From: Siphonodentalium dalli
Lineage: Eukaryota > Mollusca > Scaphopoda > Gadilida > Siphonodentaliidae
Assembly: GCA_032622095.1 (NCBI GenBank)
Contig: CP136064.1
Span: forward strand, 190,267,794-190,331,793
Direction of reading: 5' to 3'
Length of the DNA: 64,000 nucleotides
Positions 1 through 8,727 of the stretch are shown piece after piece (position 1 is the stretch's first letter; each line of letters opens with the position of its first letter). The notes beneath the pieces are model-generated. The model was not told the DNA's origin and searched no databases. It was given only the letters and a program-made list of their open reading frames with translations. The translations under genes were made by a program, and so were the position numbers.

Positions 1-261
1 AAATGGACACAACTCGTTTAAACCTCAAACAGTACGTATACCTAATATGGAAGTCGGAACAATGCAGGTCGATAAATACACGAAACACCGTTTTACTCTA
101 AAAATAGTCTTATCGAAATCACATTAATTTGACAGCTGTTTTCAATTATTTTTTCTCACAGATTGAGACAAACGCTCTTTATGCGTACCGTATAAGGAAT
201 ATATAAACAATGAACGCTCGATCTTTATTGTCTCGTGCTGATTAATTTTCCGAAAACAATA

Positions 262-277
262 TGACTTGAATAAGTCA
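262..277. promoter_or_regulatory. Perfect 6-bp inverted repeat (stem-loop) upstream of gene 1
   Basis: TGACTT at 262-267 and AAGTCA at 272-277 are exact reverse complements around a 4-base GAAT loop. It sits 87 to 102 bases before gene 1 and recurs at the same offset in the units I compared (for example 1785-1800). Function unknown; protein-binding dyad or a chance stem are both possible. Confidence 0.5.
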
Positions 278-279
278 CG

Positions 280-303
280 ACATGATATGTATACATTTCA
301 TGT
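280..303. promoter_or_regulatory. 24-bp near-perfect palindrome upstream of gene 1
   Basis: ACATGA at 280-285 pairs with TCATGT at 298-303, and the core ATGTATACAT at 287-296 is itself a perfect palindrome. Only the symmetric bases 286 and 297 (T and T) fail to match, so 22 of 24 positions are symmetric. It begins 84 bases upstream of gene 1 and is repeated at that offset in each unit (for example 1803-1826). Such symmetry could bind a dimeric protein; this is inference. Confidence 0.55.
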
Positions 304-363
304 ATTTCTCGACACATTTTGACCCCGAACCGGGCCTGACGAGGAGGGTGTGTTCTTTGGCCT

Positions 364-435
364 GGGGATGTAGCTCAGTGGTAGAGCGTTCGCTTTGCAT
401 GTGAAAGGCCCCGGGTTCGATCCCCGGCATCTCCA
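364..435 (+). tRNA. tRNA-Ala-TGC: tRNA-Ala (anticodon UGC), unit 1 gene 1
   Basis: Delivers alanine to GCA codons (and GCG by wobble) in cytoplasmic translation. The 72-nt sequence folds as a full cloverleaf: acceptor GGGGATG (364-370) pairs with CATCTCC (428-434), including G3:U70, the AlaRS identity pair; D-stem GCTC/GAGC; anticodon stem TTCGC/GTGAA around loop TTTGCAT, giving UGC; a 5-base variable loop; T-stem CCGGG/CCCGG around TTCGATC; discriminator A435. CCA is not encoded. The internal Pol III promoter is A box TAGCTCAGTGG (371-381) and B box GGTTCGATCCC (414-424). No intron. A TTTCTTTTT terminator follows at 445-453. The unit is 1,523 bp. The 5' flank carries the GAACCGGG haplotype. 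Confidence 0.98.
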
Positions 436-675
436 GCACAGTGCTTTCTTTTTATTTGTATGTATGAAGTTTTAATTGCACATGCCGCTGTTATGACTGA
501 CTGTCGTGATTTCATATACTGGAACGTCACCATTTGTGAATCGAAACGTTCCGTCCTATATGCATAGGTATTAAATCACAACAAAGCAAATTTACCACTT
601 CATCTGACTTCTCATCGAATAATAAATAGCTGTCTAATGTAGTCTCCAAACTTTGACGGACAAATTCTATCAGTT
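436..675. other. Gene 1 to gene 2 spacer (240 bp), unit 1
   Basis: AT-rich spacer holding the gene 1 terminator and nothing else recognisable. A minus-strand open frame runs through its 3' half and across gene 2, but it opens at a GTG and takes about a third of its length from the tRNA gene, so I do not call it coding. Unit 1 has private changes near 527 and 570. Units 16, 19 and 21 share two private substitutions here (GCAGCTG and TTTGATATAC). Confidence 0.85.
445..453 (+). terminator. Pol III terminator of gene 1 (TTTCTTTTT)
   Basis: A T5 run preceded by TTTC begins 10 bases after the tRNA end, the strongest oligo-T stop of the three genes. It lies at the same offset in all units; in unit 35 one T is G, leaving TTTT at 52200-52203. 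Confidence 0.85.
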
Positions 676-747
676 GGGGATGTAGCTCAGTGGTAGAGCG
701 TTCGCTTTGCATGTGAAAGGCCCCGGGTTCGATCCCCGGCATCTCCA
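676..747 (+). tRNA. tRNA-Ala-TGC: tRNA-Ala (anticodon UGC), unit 1 gene 2
   Basis: Identical over 72 nt to gene 1, so it yields the same mature tRNA. Its flanks are unrelated to those of gene 1, so the two are separate loci within the unit rather than a simple local duplication of a larger segment. The only nearby stop is a minimal TTTT at 756-759, weaker than the T5 behind gene 1. This terminator is the part of gene 2 that varies most in function along the array (lost in units 16, 19, 21, 23, 28, 30, 33 and 35). Confidence 0.98.
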
Positions 748-1042
748 AGAAATACTTTTGCACGAAAGTTAAAATTCGATTATGACGGTTTTGGTGATAT
801 TAATGGATGTAAATAATAGAAACAGCTTTCCCCATCGTTTTTCCGCGTGAAATCACGAAAACGAAAAAATTACTTTTCTGTATGCTCCGATGATATGCTC
901 CGATGCTCCGTGGTATTGTCCTTATATTGCAGTGTAATTTCTATCATTTTATATTGAGATTAACATACTTCTTTTTTTTTCGTGGGAAATCAAAGGATTT
1001 ATTATTTGTCGACAATAATATGGCCTTGCAATTTTACGGGCC
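748..1042. other. Gene 2 to gene 3 spacer (295 bp), unit 1
   Basis: Contains the gene 2 terminator, a small direct repeat of ATGCTCCG (three copies near 884-910), a T-run of 9 near 972-980 and an AATAATAT stretch about 30 bases before gene 3. The T-run is 7 to 10 long in different units and the ATGCTCCG repeat contracts or shifts in units 15, 18, 20 and 41. No gene is seen. Confidence 0.85.
756..759 (+). terminator. Minimal Pol III terminator of gene 2 (TTTT)
   Basis: A single T4 nine bases after the tRNA end. The next TTTT lies about 42 bases downstream of the tRNA, in GACGGTTTTGG. In eight units the fourth T is G, giving TTTGG. Confidence 0.8.
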
Positions 1043-1114
1043 GGGGATGTAGCTCAGTGGTAGAGCGTTCGCTTCGCATGTGAAAGGCCCCGGGTTCAAT
1101 CCCCGGCATCTCCA
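1043..1114 (+). tRNA. tRNA-Ala-CGC: tRNA-Ala (anticodon CGC), unit 1 gene 3
   Basis: Delivers alanine to GCG codons. It differs from genes 1 and 2 at two bases: C for T at anticodon position 34 (loop TTCGCAT, anticodon CGC) and A for G in the T-loop (TTCAATC), which still fits the B-box consensus. All stems, the G3:U70 pair, the A box and discriminator A are kept; no intron, no CCA. A minimal TTTT follows at 1126-1129. Confidence 0.98.
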
Positions 1115-1125
1115 AGGAAGGCGAA

Positions 1126-1129
1126 TTTT
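1126..1129 (+). terminator. Minimal Pol III terminator of gene 3 (TTTT)
   Basis: A single T4 eleven bases after the tRNA end, in GCGAATTTTGTTAC. The next TTTT is at 1166-1169. In nine units (15, 18, 20, 22, 26, 27, 28, 31, 34) the first T is C, leaving only TTT. Confidence 0.8.
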
Positions 1130-1397
1130 GTTACAATATCTTGCACTATATTTCATCAATGGCGGGTTTTGGTAAATTTTTACCCCATTCAATCTCATAC
1201 AAAATTTATAGCACTCGATCTATTTTATCAGAGGCTGCTTTTTGGTAATGTTTTGCACTATTCAAATCTCGCACAAAATCCCATGTGTACATTGTCCTGT
1301 ATTTTTTATAATTTGTTTTATATATCAGTTCGTTTCATCCCATATTTTAGTTGCGGGAGGTAGCGTCTGTTTCACAGCATCACCCATAGAGACAAGT

Positions 1398-1405
1398 TGA
1401 CGTCA
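1398..1405. promoter_or_regulatory. CRE-like palindrome TGACGTCA
   Basis: The full 8-bp consensus for CREB/ATF-family factors, perfectly palindromic, 284 bases downstream of gene 3 and about 480 bases upstream of the next gene 1. The same octamer appears at the same place in every unit I checked. Whether it is bound is unknown. Confidence 0.4.
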
Positions 1406-1886
1406 CAGACATGATGCACCATTCGTTCGCAATATGGACACCCAATAATTTAGTTGGTTGTTTGATTACGACATGTTCAAGATCGAAAATTGGGATCGTC
1501 AAGGTCGGTCTCGGAATATTGTTAAATGGACACAACTCGTTTAAACCTCAAACAGTACGTATACCTAATATGGAAGTCGGAACAATGCAGGTCGATAAAT
1601 ACACGAAACACCGTTATACTCTAAAAATAGTCTTATCGAAATCACATTAATTTGACAGCTGTTTTCAATTATTTTTTCTCACAGATTGAGACAAACGCTC
1701 TTTATGCGTACCGTATAAGGAATATATAAACAATGAACGCTCGATCTTTATTGTCTCGTGCTGATTAATTTTCCGAAAACAATATGACTTGAATAAGTCA
1801 CGACATGATATGTATACATTTCATGTATTTCTCGACACATTTTGACCCCGAACGGGGCCTGACGAGGAGGGTATGTTCTTTGGCCT

Positions 1887-1958
1887 GGGGATGTAGCTCA
1901 GTGGTAGAGCGTTCGCTTTGCATGTGAAAGGCCCCGGGTTCGATCCCCGGCATCTCCA
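1887..1958 (+). tRNA. tRNA-Ala-TGC: tRNA-Ala (UGC), unit 2 gene 1
   Basis: No base change from the unit 1 gene. Unit length 1,522 bp. Common 5' flank (GAACGGGG, GGGTATG). Confidence 0.98.
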
Positions 1959-2198
1959 GCACAGTGCTTTCTTTTTATTTGTATGTATGAAGTTTTAATT
2001 GCACATGCCGCTGTTATGACTGACTGTCGTGATTTCATATACTGGAAAGTCACCATTTGTGAATCGAAACGTTCCGTCCTATATGCATAGCTATTAAATC
2101 ACAACAAAGCAAATTTACCACTTCATCTGACTTCTCATCGAATAATAAATAGCTGTCTAATGTAGTCTCCAAACTTTGACGGACAAATTCTATCAGTT

Positions 2199-2270
2199 GG
2201 GGATGTAGCTCAGTGGTAGAGCGTTCGCTTTGCATGTGAAAGGCCCCGGGTTCGATCCCCGGCATCTCCA
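2199..2270 (+). tRNA. tRNA-Ala-TGC: tRNA-Ala (UGC), unit 2 gene 2
   Basis: No base change; TTTT terminator intact. Confidence 0.98.
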
Positions 2271-2564
2271 AGAAATACTTTTGCACGAAAGTTAAAATTC
2301 GATTATGACGGTTTTGGTGATATTAATGGATGTAAATAATAGAAACAGCTTTCCCCATCGTTTTTCCGCGTGAAATCACGAAAACGAAAAAATTACTTTT
2401 CTGTATGCTCCGATGATATGCTCCGATGCTCCGTGGTATTGTCCTTATATTGCAGTGTAATTTCTATCATTTTATATTGAGATTAACATACTTCTTTTTT
2501 TTCGTGGGAAATCAAAGGATTTATTATTTGTCGACAATAATATGGCCTTGCAATTTTACGGGCC

Positions 2565-2636
2565 GGGGATGTAGCTCAGTGGTAGAGCGTTCGCTTCGCA
2601 TGTGAAAGGCCCCGGGTTCAATCCCCGGCATCTCCA
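2565..2636 (+). tRNA. tRNA-Ala-CGC: tRNA-Ala (CGC), unit 2 gene 3
   Basis: No base change; TTTT intact; upstream T-run of 8. Confidence 0.98.
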
Positions 2637-3408
2637 AGGAAGGCGAATTTTGTTACAATATCTTGCACTATATTTCATCAATGGCGGGTTTTGGTAAATT
2701 TTTACCCCATTCAATCTCATACAAAATTTATAGCACTCGATCTATTTTATCAGAGGCTGCTTTTTGGTAATGTTTTGCACTATTCAAATCTCGCACAAAA
2801 TCCCATGTGTACATTGTCCTGTATTTTTTATAATTTGTTTTATATATCAGTTCGTTTCATCCCATATTTTAGTTGCGGGAGGTAGCGTCTGTTTCACAGC
2901 ATCACCCATAGAGACAAGTTGACGTCACAGACATGATGCACCATTCGTTCGCAATATGGACACCCAATAATTTAGTTGGTTGTTTGATTACGACATGTTC
3001 AAGATCGAAAATTGGGATCGTCAAGGTCGGTCTCGGAATATTGTTAAATGGACACAACTCGTTTAAACCTCAAACAGTACGTATACCTAATATGGAAGTC
3101 GGAACAATGCAGGTCGATAAATACACGAAACACCGTTATACTCTAAAAATAGTCTTATCGAAATCACATTAATTTGACAGCTGTTTTCAATTATTTTTTC
3201 TCACAGATTGAGACAAACGCTCTTTATGCGTACCGTATAAGGAATATATAAACAATGAACGCTCGATCTTTATTGTCTCGTGCTGATTAATTTTCCGAAA
3301 ACAATATGACTTGAATAAGTCACGACATGATATGTATACATTTCATGTATTTCTCGACACATTTTGACCCCGAACCGGGCCTGACGAGGAGGGTGTGTTC
3401 TTTGGCCT

Positions 3409-3480
3409 GGGGATGTAGCTCAGTGGTAGAGCGTTCGCTTTGCATGTGAAAGGCCCCGGGTTCGATCCCCGGCATCTCCA
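3409..3480 (+). tRNA. tRNA-Ala-TGC: tRNA-Ala (UGC), unit 3 gene 1
   Basis: No base change. Unit length 1,523 bp. 5' flank of the rarer GAACCGGG / GGGTGTG haplotype. Confidence 0.98.
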
Positions 3481-3720
3481 GCACAGTGCTTTCTTTTTAT
3501 TTGTATGTATGAAGTTTTAATTGCACATGCCGCTGTTATGACTGACTGTCGTGATTTCATATACTGGAAAGTCACCATTTGTGAATCGAAACGTTCCGTC
3601 CTATATGCATAGCTATTAAATCACAACAAAGCAAATTTACCACTTCATCTGACTTCTCATCGAATAATAAATAGCTGTCTAATGTAGTCTCCAAACTTTG
3701 ACGGACAAATTCTATCAGTT

Positions 3721-3792
3721 GGGGATGTAGCTCAGTGGTAGAGCGTTCGCTTTGCATGTGAAAGGCCCCGGGTTCGATCCCCGGCATCTCCA
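3721..3792 (+). tRNA. tRNA-Ala-TGC: tRNA-Ala (UGC), unit 3 gene 2
   Basis: No base change; TTTT intact. Confidence 0.98.
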
Positions 3793-4087
3793 AGAAATAC
3801 TTTTGCACGAAAGTTAAAATTCGATTATGACGGTTTTGGTGATATTAATGGATGTAAATAATAGAAACAGCTTTCCCCATCGTTTTTCCGCGTGAAATCA
3901 CGAAAACGAAAAAATTACTTTTCTGTATGCTCCGATGATATGCTCCGATGCTCCGTGGTATTGTCCTTATATTGCAGTGTAATTTCTATCATTTTATATT
4001 GAGATTAACATACTTCTTTTTTTTTCGTGGGAAATCAAAGGATTTATTATTTGTCGACAATAATATGGCCTTGCAATTTTACGGGCC

Positions 4088-4159
4088 GGGGATGTAGCTC
4101 AGTGGTAGAGCGTTCGCTTCGCATGTGAAAGGCCCCGGGTTCAATCCCCGGCATCTCCA
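4088..4159 (+). tRNA. tRNA-Ala-CGC: tRNA-Ala (CGC), unit 3 gene 3
   Basis: No base change; TTTT intact; upstream T-run of 9. A private A-to-G lies about 20 bases past the terminator. Confidence 0.98.
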
Positions 4160-4931
4160 AGGAAGGCGAATTTTGTTACAGTATCTTGCACTATATTTCA
4201 TCAATGGCGGGTTTTGGTAAATTTTTACCCCATTCAATCTCATACAAAATTTATAGCACTCGATCTATTTTATCAGAGGCTGCTTTTTGGTAATGTTTTG
4301 CACTATTCAAATCTCGCACAAAATCCCATGTGTACATTGTCCTGTATTTTTTATAATTTGTTTTATATATCAGTTCGTTTCATCCCATATTTTAGTTGCG
4401 GGAGGTAGCGTCTGTTTCACAGCATCACCCATAGAGACAAGTTGACGTCACAGACATGATGCACCATTCGTTCGCAATATGGACACCCAATAATTTAGTT
4501 GGTTGTTTGATTACGACATGTTCAAGATCGAAAATTGGGATCGTCAAGGTCGGTCTCGGAATATTGTTAAATGGACACAACTCGTTTAAACCTCAAACAG
4601 TACGTATACCTAATATGGAAGTCGGAACAATGCAGGTCGATAAATACACGAAACACCGTTATACTCTAAAAATAGTCTTATCGAAATCACATTAATTTGA
4701 CAGCTGTTTTCAATTATTTTTTCTCACAGATTGAGACAAACGCTCTTTATGCGTACCGTATAAGGAATATATAAACAATGAACGCTCGATCTTTATTGTC
4801 TCGTGCTGATTAATTTTCCGAAAACAATATGACTTGAATAAGTCACGACATGATATGTATACATTTCATGTATTTCTCGACACATTTTGACCCCGAACGG
4901 GGCCTGACGAGGAGGGTATGTTCTTTGGCCT

Positions 4932-5003
4932 GGGGATGTAGCTCAGTGGTAGAGCGTTCGCTTTGCATGTGAAAGGCCCCGGGTTCGATCCCCGGCATCT
5001 CCA
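4932..5003 (+). tRNA. tRNA-Ala-TGC: tRNA-Ala (UGC), unit 4 gene 1
   Basis: No base change. Unit length 1,522 bp. Confidence 0.98.
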
Positions 5004-5243
5004 GCACAGTGCTTTCTTTTTATTTGTATGTATGAAGTTTTAATTGCACATGCCGCTGTTATGACTGACTGTCGTGATTTCATATACTGGAAAGTCACCA
5101 TTTGTGAATCGAAACGTTCCGTCCTATATGCATAGCTATTAAATCACAACAAAGCAAATTTACCACTTCATCTGACTTCTCATCGAATAATAAATAGCTG
5201 TCTAATGTAGTCTCCAAACTTTGACGGACAAATTCTATCAGTT

Positions 5244-5315
5244 GGGGATGTAGCTCAGTGGTAGAGCGTTCGCTTTGCATGTGAAAGGCCCCGGGTTCGA
5301 TCCCCGGCATCTCCA
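5244..5315 (+). tRNA. tRNA-Ala-TGC: tRNA-Ala (UGC), unit 4 gene 2
   Basis: No base change; TTTT intact. Confidence 0.98.
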
Positions 5316-5609
5316 AGAAATACTTTTGCACGAAAGTTAAAATTCGATTATGACGGTTTTGGTGATATTAATGGATGTAAATAATAGAAACAGCTTTCCC
5401 CATCGTTTTTCCGCGTGAAATCACGAAAACGAAAAAATTACTTTTCTGTATGCTCCGATGATATGCTCCGATGCTCCGTGGTATTGTCCTTATATTGCAG
5501 TGTAATTTCTATCATTTTATATTGAGATTAACATACTTCTTTTTTTTCGTGGGAAATCAAAGGATTTATTATTTGTCGACAATAATATGGCCTTGCAATT
5601 TTACGGGCC

Positions 5610-5681
5610 GGGGATGTAGCTCAGTGGTAGAGCGTTCGCTTCGCATGTGAAAGGTCTCGGGTTCAATCCCCGGCATCTCCA
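5610..5681 (+). tRNA. tRNA-Ala-CGC: tRNA-Ala (CGC), unit 4 gene 3, TCTC variant
   Basis: First copy of the TCTC haplotype: C47 to U in the variable loop and C49 to U in the T-stem. U49 can still pair with G65 as a wobble, so the tRNA probably folds. T-run of 8 upstream; TTTT intact. Confidence 0.97.
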
Positions 5682-6453
5682 AGGAAGGCGAATTTTGTTA
5701 CAATATCTTGCACTATATTTCATCAATGGCGGGTTTTGGTAAATTTTTACCCCATTCAATCTCATACAAAATTTATAGCACTCGATCTATTTTATCAGAG
5801 GCTGCTTTTTGGTAATGTTTTGCACTATTCAAATCTCGCACAAAATCCCATGTGTACATTGTCCTGTATTTTTTATAATTTGTTTTATATATCAGTTCGT
5901 TTCATCCCATATTTTAGTTGCGGGAGGTAGCGTCTGTTTCACAGCATCACCCATAGAGACAAGTTGACGTCACAGACATGATGCACCATTCGTTCGCAAT
6001 ATGGACACCCAATAATTTAGTTGGTTGTTTGATTACGACATGTTCAAGATCGAAAATTGGGATCGTCAAGGTCGGTCTCGGAATATTGTTAAATGGACAC
6101 AACTCGTTTAAACCTCAAACAGTACGTATACCTAATATGGAAGTCGGAACAATGCAGGTCGATAAATACACGAAACACCGTTATACTCTAAAAATAGTCT
6201 TATCGAAATCACATTAATTTGACAGCTGTTTTCAATTATTTTTTCTCACAGATTGAGACAAACGCTCTTTATGCGTACCGTATAAGGAATATATAAACAA
6301 TGAACGCTCGATCTTTATTGTCTCGTGCTGATTAATTTTCCGAAAACAATATGACTTGAATAAGTCACGACATGATATGTATACATTTCATGTATTTCTC
6401 GACACATTTTGACCCCGAACGGGGCCTGACGAGGAGGGTATGTTCTTTGGCCT

Positions 6454-6525
6454 GGGGATGTAGCTCAGTGGTAGAGCGTTCGCTTTGCATGTGAAAGGCC
6501 CCGGGTTCGATCCCCGGCATCTCCA
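6454..6525 (+). tRNA. tRNA-Ala-TGC: tRNA-Ala (UGC), unit 5 gene 1
   Basis: No base change. Unit length 1,525 bp; first unit of the 4-unit higher-order repeat. Confidence 0.98.
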
Positions 6526-6765
6526 GCACAGTGCTTTCTTTTTATTTGTATGTATGAAGTTTTAATTGCACATGCCGCTGTTATGACTGACTGTCGTGAT
6601 TTCATATACTGGAAAGTCACCATTTGTGAATCGAAACGTTCCGTCCTATATGCATAGCTATTAAATCACAACAAAGCAAATTTACCACTTCATCTGACTT
6701 CTCATCGAATAATAAATAGCTGTCTAATGTAGTCTCCAAACTTTGACGGACAAATTCTATCAGTT

Positions 6766-6837
6766 GGGGATGTAGCTCAGTGGTAGAGCGTTCGCTTTGC
6801 ATGTGAAAGGCCCCGGGTTCGATCCCCGGCATCTCCA
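6766..6837 (+). tRNA. tRNA-Ala-TGC: tRNA-Ala (UGC), unit 5 gene 2
   Basis: No base change; TTTT intact. Confidence 0.98.
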
Positions 6838-7134
6838 AGAAATACTTTTGCACGAAAGTTAAAATTCGATTATGACGGTTTTGGTGATATTAATGGATGT
6901 AAATAATAGAAACAGCTTTCCCCATCGTTTTTCCGCGTGAAATCACGAAAACGAAAAAATTACTTTTCTGTATGCTCCGATGATATGCTCCGATGCTCCG
7001 TGGTATTGTCCTTATATTGCAGTGTAATTTCTATCATTTTATATTGAGATTAACATACTTCTTTTTTTTTTCGTGGGAAATCAAAGGATTTATTATTTGT
7101 CGACAATAATATGGGCCTTGCAATTTTACGGGCC

Positions 7135-7206
7135 GGGGATGTAGCTCAGTGGTAGAGCGTTCGCTTCGCATGTGAAAGGCCCCGGGTTCAATCCCCGGCA
7201 TCTCCA
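7135..7206 (+). tRNA. tRNA-Ala-CGC: tRNA-Ala (CGC), unit 5 gene 3
   Basis: Common CCCC form. Upstream T-run of 10 and an extra G (ATGGGCC) 22 bases before the gene. TTTT intact. Confidence 0.98.
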
Positions 7207-7978
7207 AGGAAGGCGAATTTTGTTACAATATCTTGCACTATATTTCATCAATGGCGGGTTTTGGTAAATTTTTACCCCATTCAATCTCATACAAAATTTA
7301 TAGCACTCGATCTATTTTATCAGAGGCTGCTTTTTGGTAATGTTTTGCACTATTCAAATCTCGCACAAAATCCCATGTGTACATTGTCCTGTATTTTTTA
7401 TAATTTGTTTTATATATCAGTTCGTTTCATCCCATATTTTAGTTGCGGGAGGTAGCGTCTGTTTCACAGCATCACCCATAGAGACAAGTTGACGTCACAG
7501 ACATGATGCACCATTCGTTCGCAATATGGACACCCAATAATTTAGTTGGTTGTTTGATTACGACATGTTCAAGATCGAAAATTGGGATCGTCAAGGTCGG
7601 TCTCGGAATATTGTTAAATGGACACAACTCGTTTAAACCTCAAACAGTACGTATACCTAATATGGAAGTCGGAACAATGCAGGTCGATAAATACACGAAA
7701 CACCGTTATACTCTAAAAATAGTCTTATCGAAATCACATTAATTTGACAGCTGTTTTCAATTATTTTTTCTCACAGATTGAGACAAACGCTCTTTATGCG
7801 TACCGTATAAGGAATATATAAACAATGAACGCTCGATCTTTATTGTCTCGTGCTGATTAATTTTCCGAAAACAATATGACTTGAATAAGTCACGACATGA
7901 TATGTATACATTTCATGTATTTCTCGACACATTTTGACCCCGAACGGGGCCTGACGAGGAGGGTATGTTCTTTGGCCT

Positions 7979-8050
7979 GGGGATGTAGCTCAGTGGTAGA
8001 GCGTTCGCTTTGCATGTGAAAGGCCCCGGGTTCGATCCCCGGCATCTCCA
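7979..8050 (+). tRNA. tRNA-Ala-TGC: tRNA-Ala (UGC), unit 6 gene 1
   Basis: No base change. Unit length 1,521 bp; the unit's long spacer has CCTACCG for CGTACCG near 9320. Confidence 0.98.
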
Positions 8051-8290
8051 GCACAGTGCTTTCTTTTTATTTGTATGTATGAAGTTTTAATTGCACATGC
8101 CGCTGTTATGACTGACTGTCGTGATTTCATATACTGGAAAGTCACCATTTGTGAATCGAAACGTTCCGTCCTATATGCATAGCTATTAAATCACAACAAA
8201 GCAAATTTACCACTTCATCTGACTTCTCATCGAATAATAAATAGCTGTCTAATGTAGTCTCCAAACTTTGACGGACAAATTCTATCAGTT

Positions 8291-8362
8291 GGGGATGTAG
8301 CTCAGTGGTAGAGCGTTCGCTTTGCATGTGAAAGGCCCCGGGTTCGATCCCCGGCATCTCCA
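8291..8362 (+). tRNA. tRNA-Ala-TGC: tRNA-Ala (UGC), unit 6 gene 2
   Basis: No base change; TTTT intact. Confidence 0.98.
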
Positions 8363-8655
8363 AGAAATACTTTTGCACGAAAGTTAAAATTCGATTATGA
8401 CGGTTTTGGTGATATTAATGGATGTAAATAATAGAAACAGCTTTCCCCATCGTTTTTCCGCGTGAAATCACGAAAACGAAAAAATTACTTTTCTGTATGC
8501 TCCGATGATATGCTCCGATGCTCCGTGGTATTGTCCTTATATTGCAGTGTAATTTCTATCATTTTATATTGAGATTAACATACTTCTTTTTTTCGTGGGA
8601 AATCAAAGGATTTATTATTTGTCGACAATAATATGGCCTTGCAATTTTACGGGCC

Positions 8656-8727
8656 GGGGATGTAGCTCAGTGGTAGAGCGTTCGCTTCGCATGTGAAAGG
8701 TCTCGGGTTCAATCCCCGGCATCTCCA
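8656..8727 (+). tRNA. tRNA-Ala-CGC: tRNA-Ala (CGC), unit 6 gene 3, TCTC variant
   Basis: TCTC haplotype (U47, U49). Upstream T-run of 7, the shortest in the array. TTTT intact. Confidence 0.97.

Larger units (their letters stand above)
1..363. other. 3' part of the long spacer of the unit preceding unit 1
   Basis: This is the truncated gene 3 to gene 1 spacer of a unit that begins outside the window. It has a CAGCTG E-box-like site at 133-138, TATATAAA at 200-207, a stem-loop at 262-277 and a 24-bp near-palindrome at 280-303. It differs from most copies by a T for A near base 95 and carries the rarer GAACCGGG / GGGTGTG haplotype just before gene 1. No gene is seen. Confidence 0.9.
1115..1886. 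other. Gene 3 to gene 1 long spacer (772 bp), unit 1
   Basis: This is the longest gene-free part of each unit. It holds the gene 3 terminator, TGACGTCA at 1398-1405, CAGCTG at 1656-1661, TATATAAA at 1723-1730, a stem-loop at 1785-1800, the 24-bp near-palindrome at 1803-1826 and a CCCCG-AA-CGGGG inverted repeat at 1846-1857 that is broken in a minority haplotype. An ATG-initiated 79-codon frame (1411-1650) starts 6 bases after TGACGTCA. It is open in 40 of 41 complete copies but resembles nothing I know and is frameshifted in unit 13, so I do not call it a gene. A TTTTTTCTCACAG stretch ending at 1684 resembles a 3' splice site. Confidence 0.8.

Noticed and set aside
364-435. Bacterial or organellar tRNA cluster
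   Set aside because: CCA is not encoded, each gene has its own oligo-T terminator, there are no neighbouring rRNA or other tRNA isotypes, and the body matches the animal nuclear type.
527-763. Minus-strand open frame of 78 codons repeated in most units
   Set aside because: It opens at GTG, its first third is the reverse complement of the gene 2 tRNA, and it is broken in unit 25 (stop) and unit 38 (frameshift). It is a shadow of the tRNA gene; its start variants simply reflect the terminator change.
1169-1363. Plus-strand open frame of 64 codons after gene 3
   Set aside because: It opens at TTG with no ATG in a suitable place, has no recognisable domain, and is frameshifted in unit 25 by an extra C. 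Not supported as coding in a eukaryote.
1846-1857. CCCCG-AA-CGGGG as a rho-independent-type terminator
   Set aside because: No T-run follows, the loop is too small for the full stem, and it is disrupted in a minority haplotype upstream of apparently normal genes.
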